This document shows, in pieces, positions 1-9,414 of a DNA stretch of 64,000 nucleotides; position 1 is the first letter of the stretch; every line of letters starts with the position of its first letter. A program made the position numbers and the translations under genes. Source of the DNA: Gammaproteobacteria bacterium RIFCSPHIGHO2_12_FULL_63_22 (lineage in GTDB: Bacteria > Pseudomonadota > Gammaproteobacteria > Xanthomonadales > Xanthomonadaceae); NCBI GenBank assembly GCA_001801685.1, contig MGYJ01000061.1, forward strand, positions 104,884 to 168,883, read 5' to 3'. The notes beneath the pieces were generated by a model that saw only the letters and a list, made by a program, of their open reading frames with translations, was not told the DNA's origin and did no database searches.

Positions 1-197
1 GCCCGGGCATTCCGGACTTTGCCGCCGAACGTGTATTCGATCGCTTCTATTCGCTGCCGCGTCCCGATGGAAGCCGCAGCAGCGGCATCGGCCTGAGCTT
101 CGTGCGCGAAGTCGCCTCGCTCCATGGCGGCAGCATCGAACTGGAAAACCGCGAGCCTACCGGCGCCATCGCCCGCCTGCGCCTGCCCGCGCGCTGA
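1..197 (+). CDS. creC: CreC-type sensor histidine kinase, C-terminal fragment
   Basis: The frame starting at base 3 is open from the window edge to a TGA at 195-197. It encodes the last 64 residues of a histidine kinase ATPase domain. Visible are an F-box-like segment (VFDRFYSLPRPDG) and a G2-box (SSGIGLSFVREVASLHGG), then the usual C-terminal beta strands. CreC is the membrane sensor of the CreBC two-component system. I name it CreC mainly because creD follows 100 bases downstream on the same strand, as in the creABCD order. The fragment alone would fit many sensor kinases. The rest of the gene lies outside the window. Confidence 0.75.
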   Translation, partial: PGIPDFAAERVFDRFYSLPRPDGSRSSGIGLSFVREVASLHGGSIELENREPTGAIARLRLPAR

Positions 198-299
198 CTG
201 ACTTCATCCCCGGCACACATTCGATACGTCGCGCCTTCACCCAGGCGGTGGATTCTTCGCCCAAGCGCCGGCCCTTTCACCGGCGGAAGAGTCTAGACA

Positions 300-1664
300 A
301 TGCTCGGTGCCTCGCAAACTTCGCACGATTCCGGATTCGGCCCACGCGACCACGCCCGGTGGACCGGGCGACGGCTGGCCTGGAAGGCGGTCGTGGTGGC
401 GGTGCTGACGATCCTGTTGCTGATTCCGCTCGGCATGATCAACGGCACGATTCGCGAGCGACAGGACTATCGCCAGCAGGCAGTGACCGCGGTTGCAGGC
501 AGTTTCGCCGGGCCGCAAACACTGGCAGGCCCGGTGCTGGTCGTGCCCTACATCGATGAAGTGCAATACGAGGACAAGGATGCGTTGGGCAAGCCCGTGC
601 TGCGCATCAGCCGGACCTCGAAGCGCCATGTCCTGTTCCCGGCGACGATGCAGATGCAGGGGACGCTGGTGCCCTCTATTCGCCGCAAGGGTCTGCACGA
701 GGTTCGCGTGTACGAGTTGCAGTCCACGCTCGACGCCAGCTTCGACACGATGTTGCCGGCGGTCCCTGCCGGCACCAACCGAATCCTGGGTGACCCGTAC
801 CTGAGTTTTTCGATTGCCGATGTCCGCGGCCTGGTGGGCTCGCCGGCGCTGACCGTAAATCAGCGACCGGCCGCGCTTTCCCAGGGTGTTGGCAGCCATC
901 GCCGGGGCGCGGGCTTGAGTGCGCGAATCCCGGCGCTGGTGGATGGCGAGCGGATCCGGATGGCCACGCGACTGAAAATCGTGCTGGGTGGTACCGAGTC
1001 GCTCGCCATCGCTCCCGTGGCCGACAGCAACGTGGTGGACCTGTCGTCGAACTGGCCACATCCGCAGTTCGGTGGCCGGTTCCTGCCGCGGACGCGAAGC
1101 ATCGATGCGAACGGGTTCAAGGCGCGTTGGGAGCTGTCGTCGCTGGCGGCCGGAACGCAGGAGCAGTACCGGCAGTCGGCCGACGCGCTCGACACGCTGG
1201 ACCTGTCGCTGGTCGAACCGGTCAATGTCTATTCGCAGGCCGATCGCGCCAGCAAGTATGGCGTGCTGTTCGTGATGCTGACCTTCGTCGCCTTCTTCAT
1301 GTTCGAATTGCTCAAGCGTTTGCCGATCCACCCGATCCAGTACGGCCTGGTCGGGCTTGCGCTGGCGATCTTCTTCCTGTTGTTGCTGAGCCTGTCGGAG
1401 CACATGGAATTCTGGATCGCCTACCTGGTTGCAAGCGTCGCCTGCATCGGGCTGCTGGGCTTCTACCTGAGTTCGGTATTGCGCAGCCGCGTGCGCGGGG
1501 CAGGGTTCGCCGCGGGACTCACGCTGCTGTACGCGGCCCTGTACGGATTGCTCGTGTCGGAAGACAACGCGCTGGTGCTCGGGTCGTTGATGTTGTTCGT
1601 GATCCTGGCGGCGCTGATGGGCGTGACTCGCCGGATCGACTGGTACGCACCGGCCGCCGATTGA
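300..1664 (+). CDS. creD: CreD family inner membrane protein
   Basis: This 454-residue protein matches the CreD family in length and layout. There is one hydrophobic segment near residues 30-47, followed by the family-typical stretch IRERQDYRQQAV. A large soluble domain comes next, then a cluster of about five transmembrane helices from about residue 320 to 450. In enterobacteria and Stenotrophomonas, CreD is the main target of CreBC and affects envelope integrity and beta-lactam response; that is family knowledge. It follows the creC end by 100 bases. Its 3' end lies six bases from the end of the convergent ppx gene, with no obvious terminator between them. Confidence 0.88.
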   Translation: MLGASQTSHDSGFGPRDHARWTGRRLAWKAVVVAVLTILLLIPLGMINGTIRERQDYRQQAVTAVAGSFAGPQTLAGPVLVVPYIDEVQYEDKDALGKPVLRISRTSKRHVLFPATMQMQGTLVPSIRRKGLHEVRVYELQSTLDASFDTMLPAVPAGTNRILGDPYLSFSIADVRGLVGSPALTVNQRPAALSQGVGSHRRGAGLSARIPALVDGERIRMATRLKIVLGGTESLAIAPVADSNVVDLSSNWPHPQFGGRFLPRTRSIDANGFKARWELSSLAAGTQEQYRQSADALDTLDLSLVEPVNVYSQADRASKYGVLFVMLTFVAFFMFELLKRLPIHPIQYGLVGLALAIFFLLLLSLSEHMEFWIAYLVASVACIGLLGFYLSSVLRSRVRGAGFAAGLTLLYAALYGLLVSEDNALVLGSLMLFVILAALMGVTRRIDWYAPAAD

Positions 1665-1670
1665 CCCGGA

Positions 1671-3188
1671 TCAGGCCTCGACGACTTCCAGCTTGTGTCC
1701 CTGGGCGCGGAGGTAGTCGATTTCCGTGTCCAGGTCGGCCTGGGTCAGTGGATGCGCCGCCAGCCATTCCTTCGGCAGATGGAGGCGCATCTCGCCGTCA
1801 CTGGCCTCGAGCTTCTGCACCGGGATGTCGAGCGTGTCGTGGCTTCGATGCAACAGCACGGAAAGGCGCAACAGCTTGGCGCAATGCAACGCCGCCACAG
1901 CCAGGCGGTCGGTCAGCGCGCCGATGCTGGCCATGTGCAGTCCGCGCCGCTGGTTGCGGACCAGTGCCGCGATGAACTGCTGCTCGGTGCGCGAAAAACC
2001 AGCGATGTCCGAGTGTTCGAACAAGTAGGCGCCGTGCTGGTGGTACTGGCTGTGCGCCACGGCGAGCCCGATCTCGTGGACGCGTGCCGCCCATGCGAGC
2101 AGTCGGCGATCGTCGCCGTTCAATTTCCACTCTTCGGCGACCTGGTCGAACAGGGCGAGCGCTGTCGCTTCGATGCGGCCGGCATGATCGCGGTCCACGT
2201 CGTAGCGTTCGGCCAATGCACGCACCGAACCGTCGCGCGGGTCCTGGCCGGTACCGCGTCCCAGGATGTCGTAAAGCACGCCTTCACGGAGCGCGTAGTC
2301 GCTGACGATCATGCGTTTGAGGTCGAGTTCTGCGAATGCTGCATCGAGAATGAGCAATCCGCCGGCGATGACCGGGCGGCGGTCGGCCGACAGCCCGGGC
2401 AGCTTGATGTCCTGGATGCGATCAAAGCCGAGCAATCGGTCGCGCACGGCGGCCAGCGCTGAATCGGTGATGGCGCCGCGGCCGACCTTCATGGCGCTGG
2501 CCACGTCGGCGACAGCCTTGATCGTGCCGGACGAGCCGAGCACTTCCTGCCAGCCCAGGTTGCGATAGGTGGAGGCGAACTGCTGGAATTCGGCAGTGAT
2601 TTCCGTGCGGGCTTCCTTCCAGCGCTTCGCTGAAAGCTTGCCATCGGCGAAGAACCTGCGCGTCGTCGCGATGCAACCCATCTGCAGGCTTTCGCGTTCA
2701 ATGGCCTCGAAGCCGGCGCCCACGATGAATTCCGTCGAGCCGCCGCCGATGTCGATCACCAGGCGATGCTCGCTGCGCGGTGGGCTGCCGTGGGCGACGC
2801 CGAGATAGATCAGTCGCGCTTCCTCGCGGCCCGAAACCACTTCGATGTCATGGCCGAGGGCAGCTTCGGCCGGCATCAGGAAGTTCTGCGGCTGGCGCAA
2901 TTGGCGCACGGTGTTGGTGGCTATGGCACGGACGCGGCCGCGCGGAATCGCGGCCAGGCGCTGGCCGAAACGTTCCAGGCAATCGTGCGCGCGGATCAGC
3001 GCTTCCTTGCTCAGGCCGCCCTTGCCGTCGAGGCCTTCGGCCAGGCGCACGTGTTCCTTGATGCGATCGACGATTCGCAACTGGCCGAGCACGGCGCGCG
3101 CCACCACCATGTGGAAGCTGTTCGAGCCCAGGTCCACCGCCGCCAGCAGTTCGCCGTCGGGCAGGGGAAGGAACTCTGGGGCAGTCAT
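1671..3188 (-). CDS. ppx: Exopolyphosphatase (Ppx/GppA family)
   Basis: This 505-residue enzyme would hydrolyse terminal phosphates from polyphosphate. The N-terminal actin-like ATPase fold shows the phosphate-1 motif AAVDLGSNSFHMVV (residues 16-29). The acidic segment SGREEARLIYLG (about 119-130) carries the likely catalytic Glu, and the phosphate-2 loop IDIGGGSTEFI is near 145-155. The C-terminal half has the HD-like region expected of full-length Ppx (about 500 residues) and is longer than stand-alone N-domain forms. The gene starts three bases after ppk ends on the same strand, so synthesis and breakdown of polyphosphate are probably co-transcribed. GppA-type pppGpp hydrolysis is the main alternative and cannot be excluded by eye. 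Confidence 0.92.
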   Translation of the reverse strand: MTAPEFLPLPDGELLAAVDLGSNSFHMVVARAVLGQLRIVDRIKEHVRLAEGLDGKGGLSKEALIRAHDCLERFGQRLAAIPRGRVRAIATNTVRQLRQPQNFLMPAEAALGHDIEVVSGREEARLIYLGVAHGSPPRSEHRLVIDIGGGSTEFIVGAGFEAIERESLQMGCIATTRRFFADGKLSAKRWKEARTEITAEFQQFASTYRNLGWQEVLGSSGTIKAVADVASAMKVGRGAITDSALAAVRDRLLGFDRIQDIKLPGLSADRRPVIAGGLLILDAAFAELDLKRMIVSDYALREGVLYDILGRGTGQDPRDGSVRALAERYDVDRDHAGRIEATALALFDQVAEEWKLNGDDRRLLAWAARVHEIGLAVAHSQYHQHGAYLFEHSDIAGFSRTEQQFIAALVRNQRRGLHMASIGALTDRLAVAALHCAKLLRLSVLLHRSHDTLDIPVQKLEASDGEMRLHLPKEWLAAHPLTQADLDTEIDYLRAQGHKLEVVEA

Positions 3189-3191
3189 GGC

Positions 3192-5258
3192 TTATCCACA
3201 CAGCTTGGCCAGCAGCGCGCCCTGCGCCGAGAAAGGAACTTCCCCGTCGCCCGGCAGCTGGCGCGAATAGCTGCCGTCGGAGTGCAGTTGCCAGGCTTGT
3301 TGGTTGTCGAGCAGGTAGTTGGCCAGCTCCTCGTCGAACACGCGCGCGGCAAGATCGGCATCGAGGATGGGGAAGCAGGTTTCCACCCGGCGCAGCAGGT
3401 TGCGTTCCATCCAGTCGGCGCTGGAGCAGAAGATTTCGGGCTTGTCGTTGTTGCCGAACCAGTACACGCGGCTGTGTTCGAGGAATCTCCCGACCACCGA
3501 CCGCACGCTGATGTTTTCCGACAACCCGGGCACGCCAGGACGCAGGCAGCAGGCTCCACGCACGATCAGTTCTATCTTCACACCGGCCTGCGATGCCTCG
3601 TACAGGGCGCGGATAACGCCCGACTCGTTGAGCGCGTTCATCTTGGCGATGATGTGGCCCTTCTTGCCCGCGCTCGCATGCTTCGCTTCGCGCTCGATCC
3701 GGGATAGCAGGCCCGCGTGCAGCGTGAAGGGCGAGACCATCAGGCGTTTCAATTTCATCGCCGGCGCAAGCCCGGACAACTGCTGGAACAGGCCATGCAC
3801 GTCGGCGCAGATCTCGGGTTGCGCGGTCATCAGGCCGATGTCGGTGTACAGGCGCGCAGTGCCGGCATGGTAATTGCCGGTGCCCAGGTGCACGTAGCGG
3901 CGCAAGGTCTTGCCCTCGCGCCGCACGATCAGCATCATTTTCGCGTGAGTCTTGTAGCCGACGACGCCGTACATAACCTGCACGCCGGCTTCCTGCAAAC
4001 GGTCGGCCAGGTTCAGGTTGGCTTCCTCGTCGAAGCGCGCCCGCAGCTCGATCACTACCGTCACGTCCTTGCCGTTGCGCGCCGCCGTGATCAGGTGCTC
4101 GATGATCTTCGAGTCCTTGCCCGTTCGGTACAGGGTTTGCTTGATCGCAAGAACCTGTGGGTCGTTGGCCGCGGCCTGCAGCAGGTCCAGTACGCTGCGA
4201 AAACTTTCATAGGGGTGGTGCAACAGCACGTCGCGATCGCGCAGCGTTTCAAACGGCGCCTCGTCGTCGAGCTTGGCGCGGCGAGCCTTGAACGACGGGA
4301 ACTTCAGCTCCGGCCGGTCCGACATGTCGTAAACCTGGATGACGCGATTGAGGTTGACCGGACCATTGATCCGGTACACCGCGTTCTGTTCCAGGCTGAA
4401 ATTCTGGAGCAGGATCTTGACGATGGACTTCGGGCAATTGTCGGCAATCTCAAGCCGCACTGCCGGCTGGAAACCGCGCGACAGCAACTCGCCCTTCAGT
4501 GCGCTGGCGAGGTTTTCGACTTCTTCCTCGTCAACGAACAGCTCGGAGTTGCGGGTGACGCGGAACTGGTAGGCGCCCTTGACCTTCATCCCCGGGAACA
4601 GGTCGTCCACGAAGGCGGTGAGAATGGCTGACAGGAAGACGAAGTCGTTCTTGCCCCCCGAAATTTCCTCGGGGAACTGGATGATGCGGGGCAGGGATCG
4701 CGGCGCGCGTACGATGGCCATGCCTCCCTTGCGGCCGAACGCGTCCTTGCCCTCCAACACGACGACTACGTTCAGGCTCTTGTTGAGGATGCGCGGGAAC
4801 GGATGCGCCGGGTCCAGGCCCAATGGCGACAGCACCGGGGACACTTCGTCGTTGAAGTATTTCTGCAGCCAGCGCTTCTGTTTCGCGGTCCAGCTGTCGC
4901 GCGTCGGCACCCGGATGCCGGCCTTGTTCAAGGCCGGGCGCAGGTCGTCGTTCCAGAGCTTGTATTGCTGGTCCACCAGTTTTCCGGCCAGCGAATGCAG
5001 CTTTTCCAGCGCCAGCTTCGGGTCCATCCGGTCGGGCAGCAGCGGCGCGCCGAACTCCAGCGCGGTCAGCACGGTCGCGACGCGAACTTCGAAGAATTCG
5101 TCGAGGTTGGTGCAGGCGATGCAAAGGTATTTCAGGCGCTCGAGCAGGGGGATCGACTTGTCCTGCGCCTGGGCCAGCACCCGGAAGTTGAATTCCAGTT
5201 GCGAGAGTTCGCGATTGAGGAAGAGCTCGCCGTCGGGTGCGTCGGGATTGGCAGTCAT
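3192..5258 (-). CDS. ppk: Polyphosphate kinase 1
   Basis: Ppk1 makes polyphosphate reversibly from ATP. With the ATG at 5258 the protein has 688 residues, the normal Ppk1 size. The open frame extends 25 codons further upstream, but that part looks non-coding. Domains in order are the N domain (about 10-115), the head domain, and two phospholipase-D-like catalytic domains. The autophosphorylated histidine fits H438 in YKTHAKMML, and the second catalytic histidine fits H595 in LEHSRVYWFG. The gene begins 7 bases after phoR ends and runs into ppx, consistent with a phoB-phoR-ppk-ppx operon under phosphate control. Confidence 0.95.
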   Translation of the reverse strand: MTANPDAPDGELFLNRELSQLEFNFRVLAQAQDKSIPLLERLKYLCIACTNLDEFFEVRVATVLTALEFGAPLLPDRMDPKLALEKLHSLAGKLVDQQYKLWNDDLRPALNKAGIRVPTRDSWTAKQKRWLQKYFNDEVSPVLSPLGLDPAHPFPRILNKSLNVVVVLEGKDAFGRKGGMAIVRAPRSLPRIIQFPEEISGGKNDFVFLSAILTAFVDDLFPGMKVKGAYQFRVTRNSELFVDEEEVENLASALKGELLSRGFQPAVRLEIADNCPKSIVKILLQNFSLEQNAVYRINGPVNLNRVIQVYDMSDRPELKFPSFKARRAKLDDEAPFETLRDRDVLLHHPYESFRSVLDLLQAAANDPQVLAIKQTLYRTGKDSKIIEHLITAARNGKDVTVVIELRARFDEEANLNLADRLQEAGVQVMYGVVGYKTHAKMMLIVRREGKTLRRYVHLGTGNYHAGTARLYTDIGLMTAQPEICADVHGLFQQLSGLAPAMKLKRLMVSPFTLHAGLLSRIEREAKHASAGKKGHIIAKMNALNESGVIRALYEASQAGVKIELIVRGACCLRPGVPGLSENISVRSVVGRFLEHSRVYWFGNNDKPEIFCSSADWMERNLLRRVETCFPILDADLAARVFDEELANYLLDNQQAWQLHSDGSYSRQLPGDGEVPFSAQGALLAKLCG

Positions 5259-5265
5259 TCGCGCA

Positions 5266-6597
5266 TTATAACGGTTGCCGCACGAGCACCCGCTCAGGAC
5301 CGAAAACGCAGGTAAAGGTGCTGCCGCGCCCAACCTCGCTTTCTATCTGCAGGTGGGCCTGGTGCAGGCCCAACACGTGCTTGACGATGGACAGTCCCAG
5401 TCCCGTGCCGCCGGACTCGCGCGACCGGCTGGTGGACACGCGGTAGAAGCGCTCGGTCAGCCGCGGCAGGTGTTGTGCCGGTATGCCGTAGCCGGAATCG
5501 CGGACCGAAAGCGCGGCACCGCCGTCGTTGGTGCGTCGCAGGGCGATCTCGACCTGTCCGCCCGTGGGCGTGTAGCGAATGGCATTGCTGACCAGGTTGG
5601 AGAAGGCGCTGTGCAATTCCTTGGATGACCCCTGCAGGTCGCAGCGCGCTTCGTCGCTGACGACTACCTGGTGGCGGCCCTGGCTATGGGCCTCGGCTTC
5701 ACGCCGCAGGGTGACCAGCATCGATTCCATCGGGATGGTTTCATCGCTCAGGTGGTCACGGGCTTCCAGCCGGGACAAGGTGAGCAGGTCTTCCAGCAAC
5801 TCATTCATGCGCTGGGACTGCTTGCGCATTTCATCGAGCATCGGCGCCCATTCGGGGTTGTCGCCGGGTTCCATCATGTCGAGGTAGCCGTGTACCACGG
5901 TCAGGGGCGTACGCAGTTCGTGCGAGACATTGGCGACGAAATCCCTTCGCACCTGTTCCAGCCGAACCAATTGGGTCACATCGCGCACCACCACCAGCCA
6001 CTGGTCCGGCGAATACCGAAGCAGGCGCAGGCTCAGGCGAACGTTTTCATCCACGGGCGAGGCCAGGTCCAGCATTGGCTCGTCGGTACGCCCGCTGCGA
6101 AGCCACTCCGCCACGCGTGGATCACGCCAGGCGTCCAGGAGGGACGTTTCGAGGCTTTGCGGATACTGCAGCCCGAGCAATCGCCGCGCGGCCTTGTTGA
6201 ACCAGATCAGGTGGTAGTCGCGGCTGTCCACTATCAGCGCACCGTCGGGCATTGCCGTCGCAGCCTGGCGGTAGGCGCGCAGCAGCCGGACCAGGCGGCG
6301 CGCGCGTGCACGCGTTTCCGTCTGTCGGCGATAGATCAAGGTTTCCAGGGCAGCCCAGAGGCCCTGGCCATGGACGGTTCGCAGTTGTTGCCGCCAGTCC
6401 AGGAAGCGCAGCACCCGGAACAGTCGCCAGTAGCCGCGCGCCGCAACCAGCAGGGTTGCCAGTAGGAGCACCCAGGCCATCTGGCCCGTCCACCAGCCGA
6501 TCGCAAGCGCGACCGCATACAGCAGGATGGATCGAAACAGCGATTGCCGCCACGCCAGGCGCATCAGCAGGGAACGACGGAAGCGCTCCCCGGCCAT
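5266..6597 (-). CDS. phoR: Phosphate regulon sensor histidine kinase PhoR
   Basis: PhoR is the membrane kinase that controls PhoB according to phosphate supply. The protein (443 residues) has two adjacent transmembrane helices near residues 22-55, a PAS-like segment (about 110-210), and the H-box FVANVSHELRTPL with phospho-acceptor near H226. The ATPase N, G1 and G2 boxes end in SGGTGLGLSIVKHVL. The ATG at 6597 overlaps the phoB stop by one base (TGATG). A TTG one codon upstream would overlap by four bases and is an alternative start. The short double-helix membrane anchor without a large periplasmic loop is typical of PhoR. Confidence 0.93.
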   Translation of the reverse strand: MAGERFRRSLLMRLAWRQSLFRSILLYAVALAIGWWTGQMAWVLLLATLLVAARGYWRLFRVLRFLDWRQQLRTVHGQGLWAALETLIYRRQTETRARARRLVRLLRAYRQAATAMPDGALIVDSRDYHLIWFNKAARRLLGLQYPQSLETSLLDAWRDPRVAEWLRSGRTDEPMLDLASPVDENVRLSLRLLRYSPDQWLVVVRDVTQLVRLEQVRRDFVANVSHELRTPLTVVHGYLDMMEPGDNPEWAPMLDEMRKQSQRMNELLEDLLTLSRLEARDHLSDETIPMESMLVTLRREAEAHSQGRHQVVVSDEARCDLQGSSKELHSAFSNLVSNAIRYTPTGGQVEIALRRTNDGGAALSVRDSGYGIPAQHLPRLTERFYRVSTSRSRESGGTGLGLSIVKHVLGLHQAHLQIESEVGRGSTFTCVFGPERVLVRQPL

Positions 6598-7286
6598 CAA
6601 GGAAGGTTGGAAAAGCGGTAGCCGGATCCACGCACCGTCTGCACCATGTCCTGCAGGCCGCTGGGCTCCAGCGCCTTGCGCAGCCGTCGGATATGCACGT
6701 CCACCGTGCGCTCCTCCACATAGACGTTGCCGCCCCAGATGTGATCGAGCAATTGGGTGCGGGTGTACACGCGGTCGGCGTGGGTCATGAAGAAATGCAG
6801 CAGGCGGTATTCGGTGGGGCCGACATGCAGGGGCTGGTCGCTGGCGTACACGCGGTGGGCTGCGCCGTCGATGCGCAGGGCGCCCACTGACACGGAACCG
6901 TCATCTTCGTCCTCGCGCGACCGGCGGAGGACGGCCTTGATGCGCGCCAACAGCTCGCGCGCGGAAAAAGGCTTCACCACGTAGTCGTCGATGCCCGATT
7001 CCAGGCCGCTCACCCGATCATTTTCCTCGCCGCGGGCGGTCAGCATGATGATGGGAACATCGCGGGTCAGGTCGTCGCGGCGCCAGCGCCGGGCCAGTTC
7101 CAGGCCGCTCGCGCCGGGCAGCATCCAGTCGAGCAGGATCAGGTCGGGTACGCGGTCAGCGATGGCGGCCGCGGCCTCGCGACCGTCGCCGGCATGCACG
7201 GGTTCGTAGTCACCCTTGCGCAGGGCGAAAGCCACCATGTCGCGGATGGCGGGCTCGTCGTCGACTATCAGGATGCGTTTTTGCAC
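6597..7286 (-). CDS. phoB: Phosphate regulon response regulator PhoB
   Basis: An OmpR-family regulator of 229 residues. The receiver domain has the acidic pair D9-D10, phospho-acceptor D53 (LILLDWMLPG) and the conserved Lys in DDYVVKPFS. The C-terminal winged helix contains RTQLLDHIWGGNVYVEERTV followed by DVHIRRLRKAL, very like PhoB. The start codon is GTG at 7286; no ATG gives a complete receiver domain. It heads the phoB-phoR-ppk-ppx block, so PhoB probably controls polyphosphate genes as well as itself. A candidate Pho-box lies about 40 bases upstream. Confidence 0.93.
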   Translation of the reverse strand: MQKRILIVDDEPAIRDMVAFALRKGDYEPVHAGDGREAAAAIADRVPDLILLDWMLPGASGLELARRWRRDDLTRDVPIIMLTARGEENDRVSGLESGIDDYVVKPFSARELLARIKAVLRRSREDEDDGSVSVGALRIDGAAHRVYASDQPLHVGPTEYRLLHFFMTHADRVYTRTQLLDHIWGGNVYVEERTVDVHIRRLRKALEPSGLQDMVQTVRGSGYRFSNLP

Positions 7287-7325
7287 TTCCGTACCGTGTC
7301 ATTTGCAGGCGTTGGGTGCAAGTAG

Positions 7326-7343
7326 ATAAAACTTTTGTGACGG
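7326..7343 (-). promoter_or_regulatory. Candidate Pho-box upstream of phoB
   Basis: Read on the minus strand there are two 7-base units, CCGTCAC and GTTTTAT, separated by AAAA. This is the 7-4-7 spacing of PhoB sites. The first unit matches the CTGTCAT consensus at 5 of 7 bases and the second at 4 of 7. Its place between the bepA-like gene and phoB fits autoregulation. The match is modest and could be chance. Confidence 0.3.
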
Positions 7344-7386
7344 TAGCGTTACTGGTGCGGCCAAGGACCCCCAGCAAGCAACCGGA

Positions 7387-9009
7387 TCAGCTGTTGTCGG
7401 CGGGCAAGTCCTGGGGCTTGACCCGGCGGCGGCGCATCTCAAGAACCTCGGGGGTGATGGCCGCGATCCGGGCTTCGATGCGGGCCCGCTGGATGTAGCT
7501 GATGTCGGAGCGCTTGAGCAGGGCATTGAGCTGGTTGAGCGCGTCCTCGGCACGGCCGTTGAGGTAGGCGGTCTCGGCGTACGCTTCGCCCGCGCGCGGC
7601 AGGTCGCCGGCCAGTTCCGAGGCCCGGGCGTAGTTTTTCTGGAATAGCGGATTGTCGGCGTTGTCGGTGAGCAGGGGCCGCAGGATGGCCTGCGCGCGCT
7701 TCCCGGCATCTGCGCCGCCAATCGAGTTGAGCGTTTCGGCGAAGCTCAGGATGACGGCGCGATCGTCGGGATGGCGGGCCAGGAGCCCTTCATAACGCTT
7801 GCGCGATTCCCCCGGGTTGTGCGCGACGAAGGCGTTCTCGGCCAGCGCCAGGCCCAGCCACAGGTTGCCCGGATGCTTGCGCGACAGGGCCTGCAGCGCG
7901 TCTTCTGCGGCGGCGGGGTAGCCGACCTTCATTTGCGCCAGGGCCAGGCCGTAGCGCTGCGCATCCGTCGCCTTGGTGCCGGCCATGTCCACGGCGTTCT
8001 TCGTTTCCTTCAATGCCTTGGATGGCGTGTCGGCGCTGAGCACGCGCAGGCGCTCCCGCGCCCAATCGAACATCCGGACCGGCTCGGGTGCAACGCCGCT
8101 GCTGGCGGCGGTTAGTCCCCACGGCAACAGCAGGTTGGCGTTCGAGGCCTGGCTCGGCTTGTAGTTCGGCTTCTCCCGCTGCAGGCGCTGCGCGCGCTCG
8201 CGGGCTTCACTGAGGCGCGTGGTGTTGACCGGATGCGTCTGCAGGTAGGCCGGGGTGTTGTAGCCGCCCGAGTTGCCGCGGGTGAGCCGCTCCATGCGCT
8301 CGAAGAAGTTGGCCATGCCGTCGGCTTTGTAGCCGGCATTGAACAGGGTCTGGATGCCGACACGATCGGCCTCGGACTCGCCCGATCGCGTGTAGTCGAT
8401 CTGTCGTTGCGCCGCGAGCGCCTGGCCGCCGACCACGGCCGCCATGATGGCATCGTCGCTGCTGGTGGCGCCGCCGTCGCTGCCGCGGCCGCTTTGCTGG
8501 GCCGCGATGATCATGCCCACGGTCGCAAGCATGATCGGCAACTGGTCCTTCTTGGCGCGTTCGACGGCGCGCAGTACGTGGCGCTGGGTGACATGCGAAA
8601 TTTCGTGGGCGACCACGCCGGCAACCTCGTCTTCGCTTTCCGCGGTCAGCACGATGCCGGCATTGATGCCGATGTAACCGCCGAGGGTGGCGAACGCGTT
8701 GATCTGCCGGTCGCGCATCAGGAAGAAGTTGAACGGCTGGGCCGGTCGGTCGGAAGCCGCGCCGAGCCGGTGCCCCATGGTTCCCATCCAGCTGTCGATC
8801 AAGGGGTCTTCCAGCAGGTAGCCGAAGCGGCGCAGCTGGTAGAGCGTGTACGCCCCGTACTGCGATTCCTCGGCGGGGGTCAGCAATTCACCCGCGGACG
8901 ATCCGATGTCCGGCAGGCTCTTGTCCTGCGCATCGGCGGGCGAGCAGGCCAGGCCCAGTGCGAAAGCGATTGCGGTAGCCAGCAGGATCGGGCGCAAGGC
9001 AGACTCCAT
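7387..9009 (-). CDS. bepA: BepA-like periplasmic M48 metalloprotease with TPR repeats
   Basis: A 540-residue exported protein of the BepA/YfgC type, which in E. coli degrades or helps assemble outer-membrane proteins such as LptD. A signal peptide covers about residues 1-27 (hydrophobic core up to ACSPADA). The M48 zinc site is HEISH at 135-139, and SGESEADRVG supplies the third ligand about 75 residues later. The C-terminal 200 residues are helical and Ala/Leu-rich with repeated ALAxxxP-type segments, as expected for TPRs. The start is the ATG at 9009, directly before the signal peptide. It lies 100 bases upstream of phoB on the same strand and is probably separate from the pho operon. Confidence 0.85.
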   Translation of the reverse strand: MESALRPILLATAIAFALGLACSPADAQDKSLPDIGSSAGELLTPAEESQYGAYTLYQLRRFGYLLEDPLIDSWMGTMGHRLGAASDRPAQPFNFFLMRDRQINAFATLGGYIGINAGIVLTAESEDEVAGVVAHEISHVTQRHVLRAVERAKKDQLPIMLATVGMIIAAQQSGRGSDGGATSSDDAIMAAVVGGQALAAQRQIDYTRSGESEADRVGIQTLFNAGYKADGMANFFERMERLTRGNSGGYNTPAYLQTHPVNTTRLSEARERAQRLQREKPNYKPSQASNANLLLPWGLTAASSGVAPEPVRMFDWARERLRVLSADTPSKALKETKNAVDMAGTKATDAQRYGLALAQMKVGYPAAAEDALQALSRKHPGNLWLGLALAENAFVAHNPGESRKRYEGLLARHPDDRAVILSFAETLNSIGGADAGKRAQAILRPLLTDNADNPLFQKNYARASELAGDLPRAGEAYAETAYLNGRAEDALNQLNALLKRSDISYIQRARIEARIAAITPEVLEMRRRRVKPQDLPADNS

Positions 9010-9153
9010 CTATTCGCACAAGCATGCCGCATCGACGCCGGGGAGGGGTGAATCGGGGGTTAAGGTTCGTCTCGATCCTTTCACCGGCTTCGACCACCGG
9101 GACTGTAAAATGTTCCGTATCGGACCCATGTAGTGGGGACACAGGAGATTTGG

Positions 9154-9414
9154 ATGCCCGAAGTCATCATGTACAGCACCGCCGTCTGTCCGTATTGCGT
9201 CGCCGCGAAGAACTTCCTGAAGTCCCGCGGCCTCGGCTACCAGGAAGTCAGGGTGGACACCGACCCGGCGGCGCGCGCACTGATGATGGAGCGCACCCGG
9301 CGCACGTCCGTGCCGCAGATATTCATCAACGGCACCCACGTGGGCGGCTATGAGGAACTCGTCGCGCTCGACCGCAGCGGCGGCCTGGCCCCCCTGGTGG
9401 AGGCCTCGCCATGA
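9154..9414 (+). CDS. grxC: Glutaredoxin 3 (GrxC)
   Basis: A dithiol glutaredoxin of 86 residues, a cytoplasmic glutathione-dependent disulfide reductase. The redox motif CPYC is at residues 12-15. The cis-proline segment TSVPQIFIN and the GGYEEL motif that binds glutathione are both present. The ATG at 9154 is chosen because an AGGAGA ribosome site lies 6-11 bases upstream; an earlier in-frame GTG would add seven unrelated residues. The stop overlaps the next start by four bases (ATGA), so grxC and the AhpD-like gene are translationally coupled. Confidence 0.93.
   Translation: MPEVIMYSTAVCPYCVAAKNFLKSRGLGYQEVRVDTDPAARALMMERTRRTSVPQIFINGTHVGGYEELVALDRSGGLAPLVEASP

Noticed and set aside
237-1403. 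A 388-codon minus-strand frame over creD
   Set aside because: Gln/Arg-rich translation typical of antisense GC-rich frames; creD on the other strand has clear family features.
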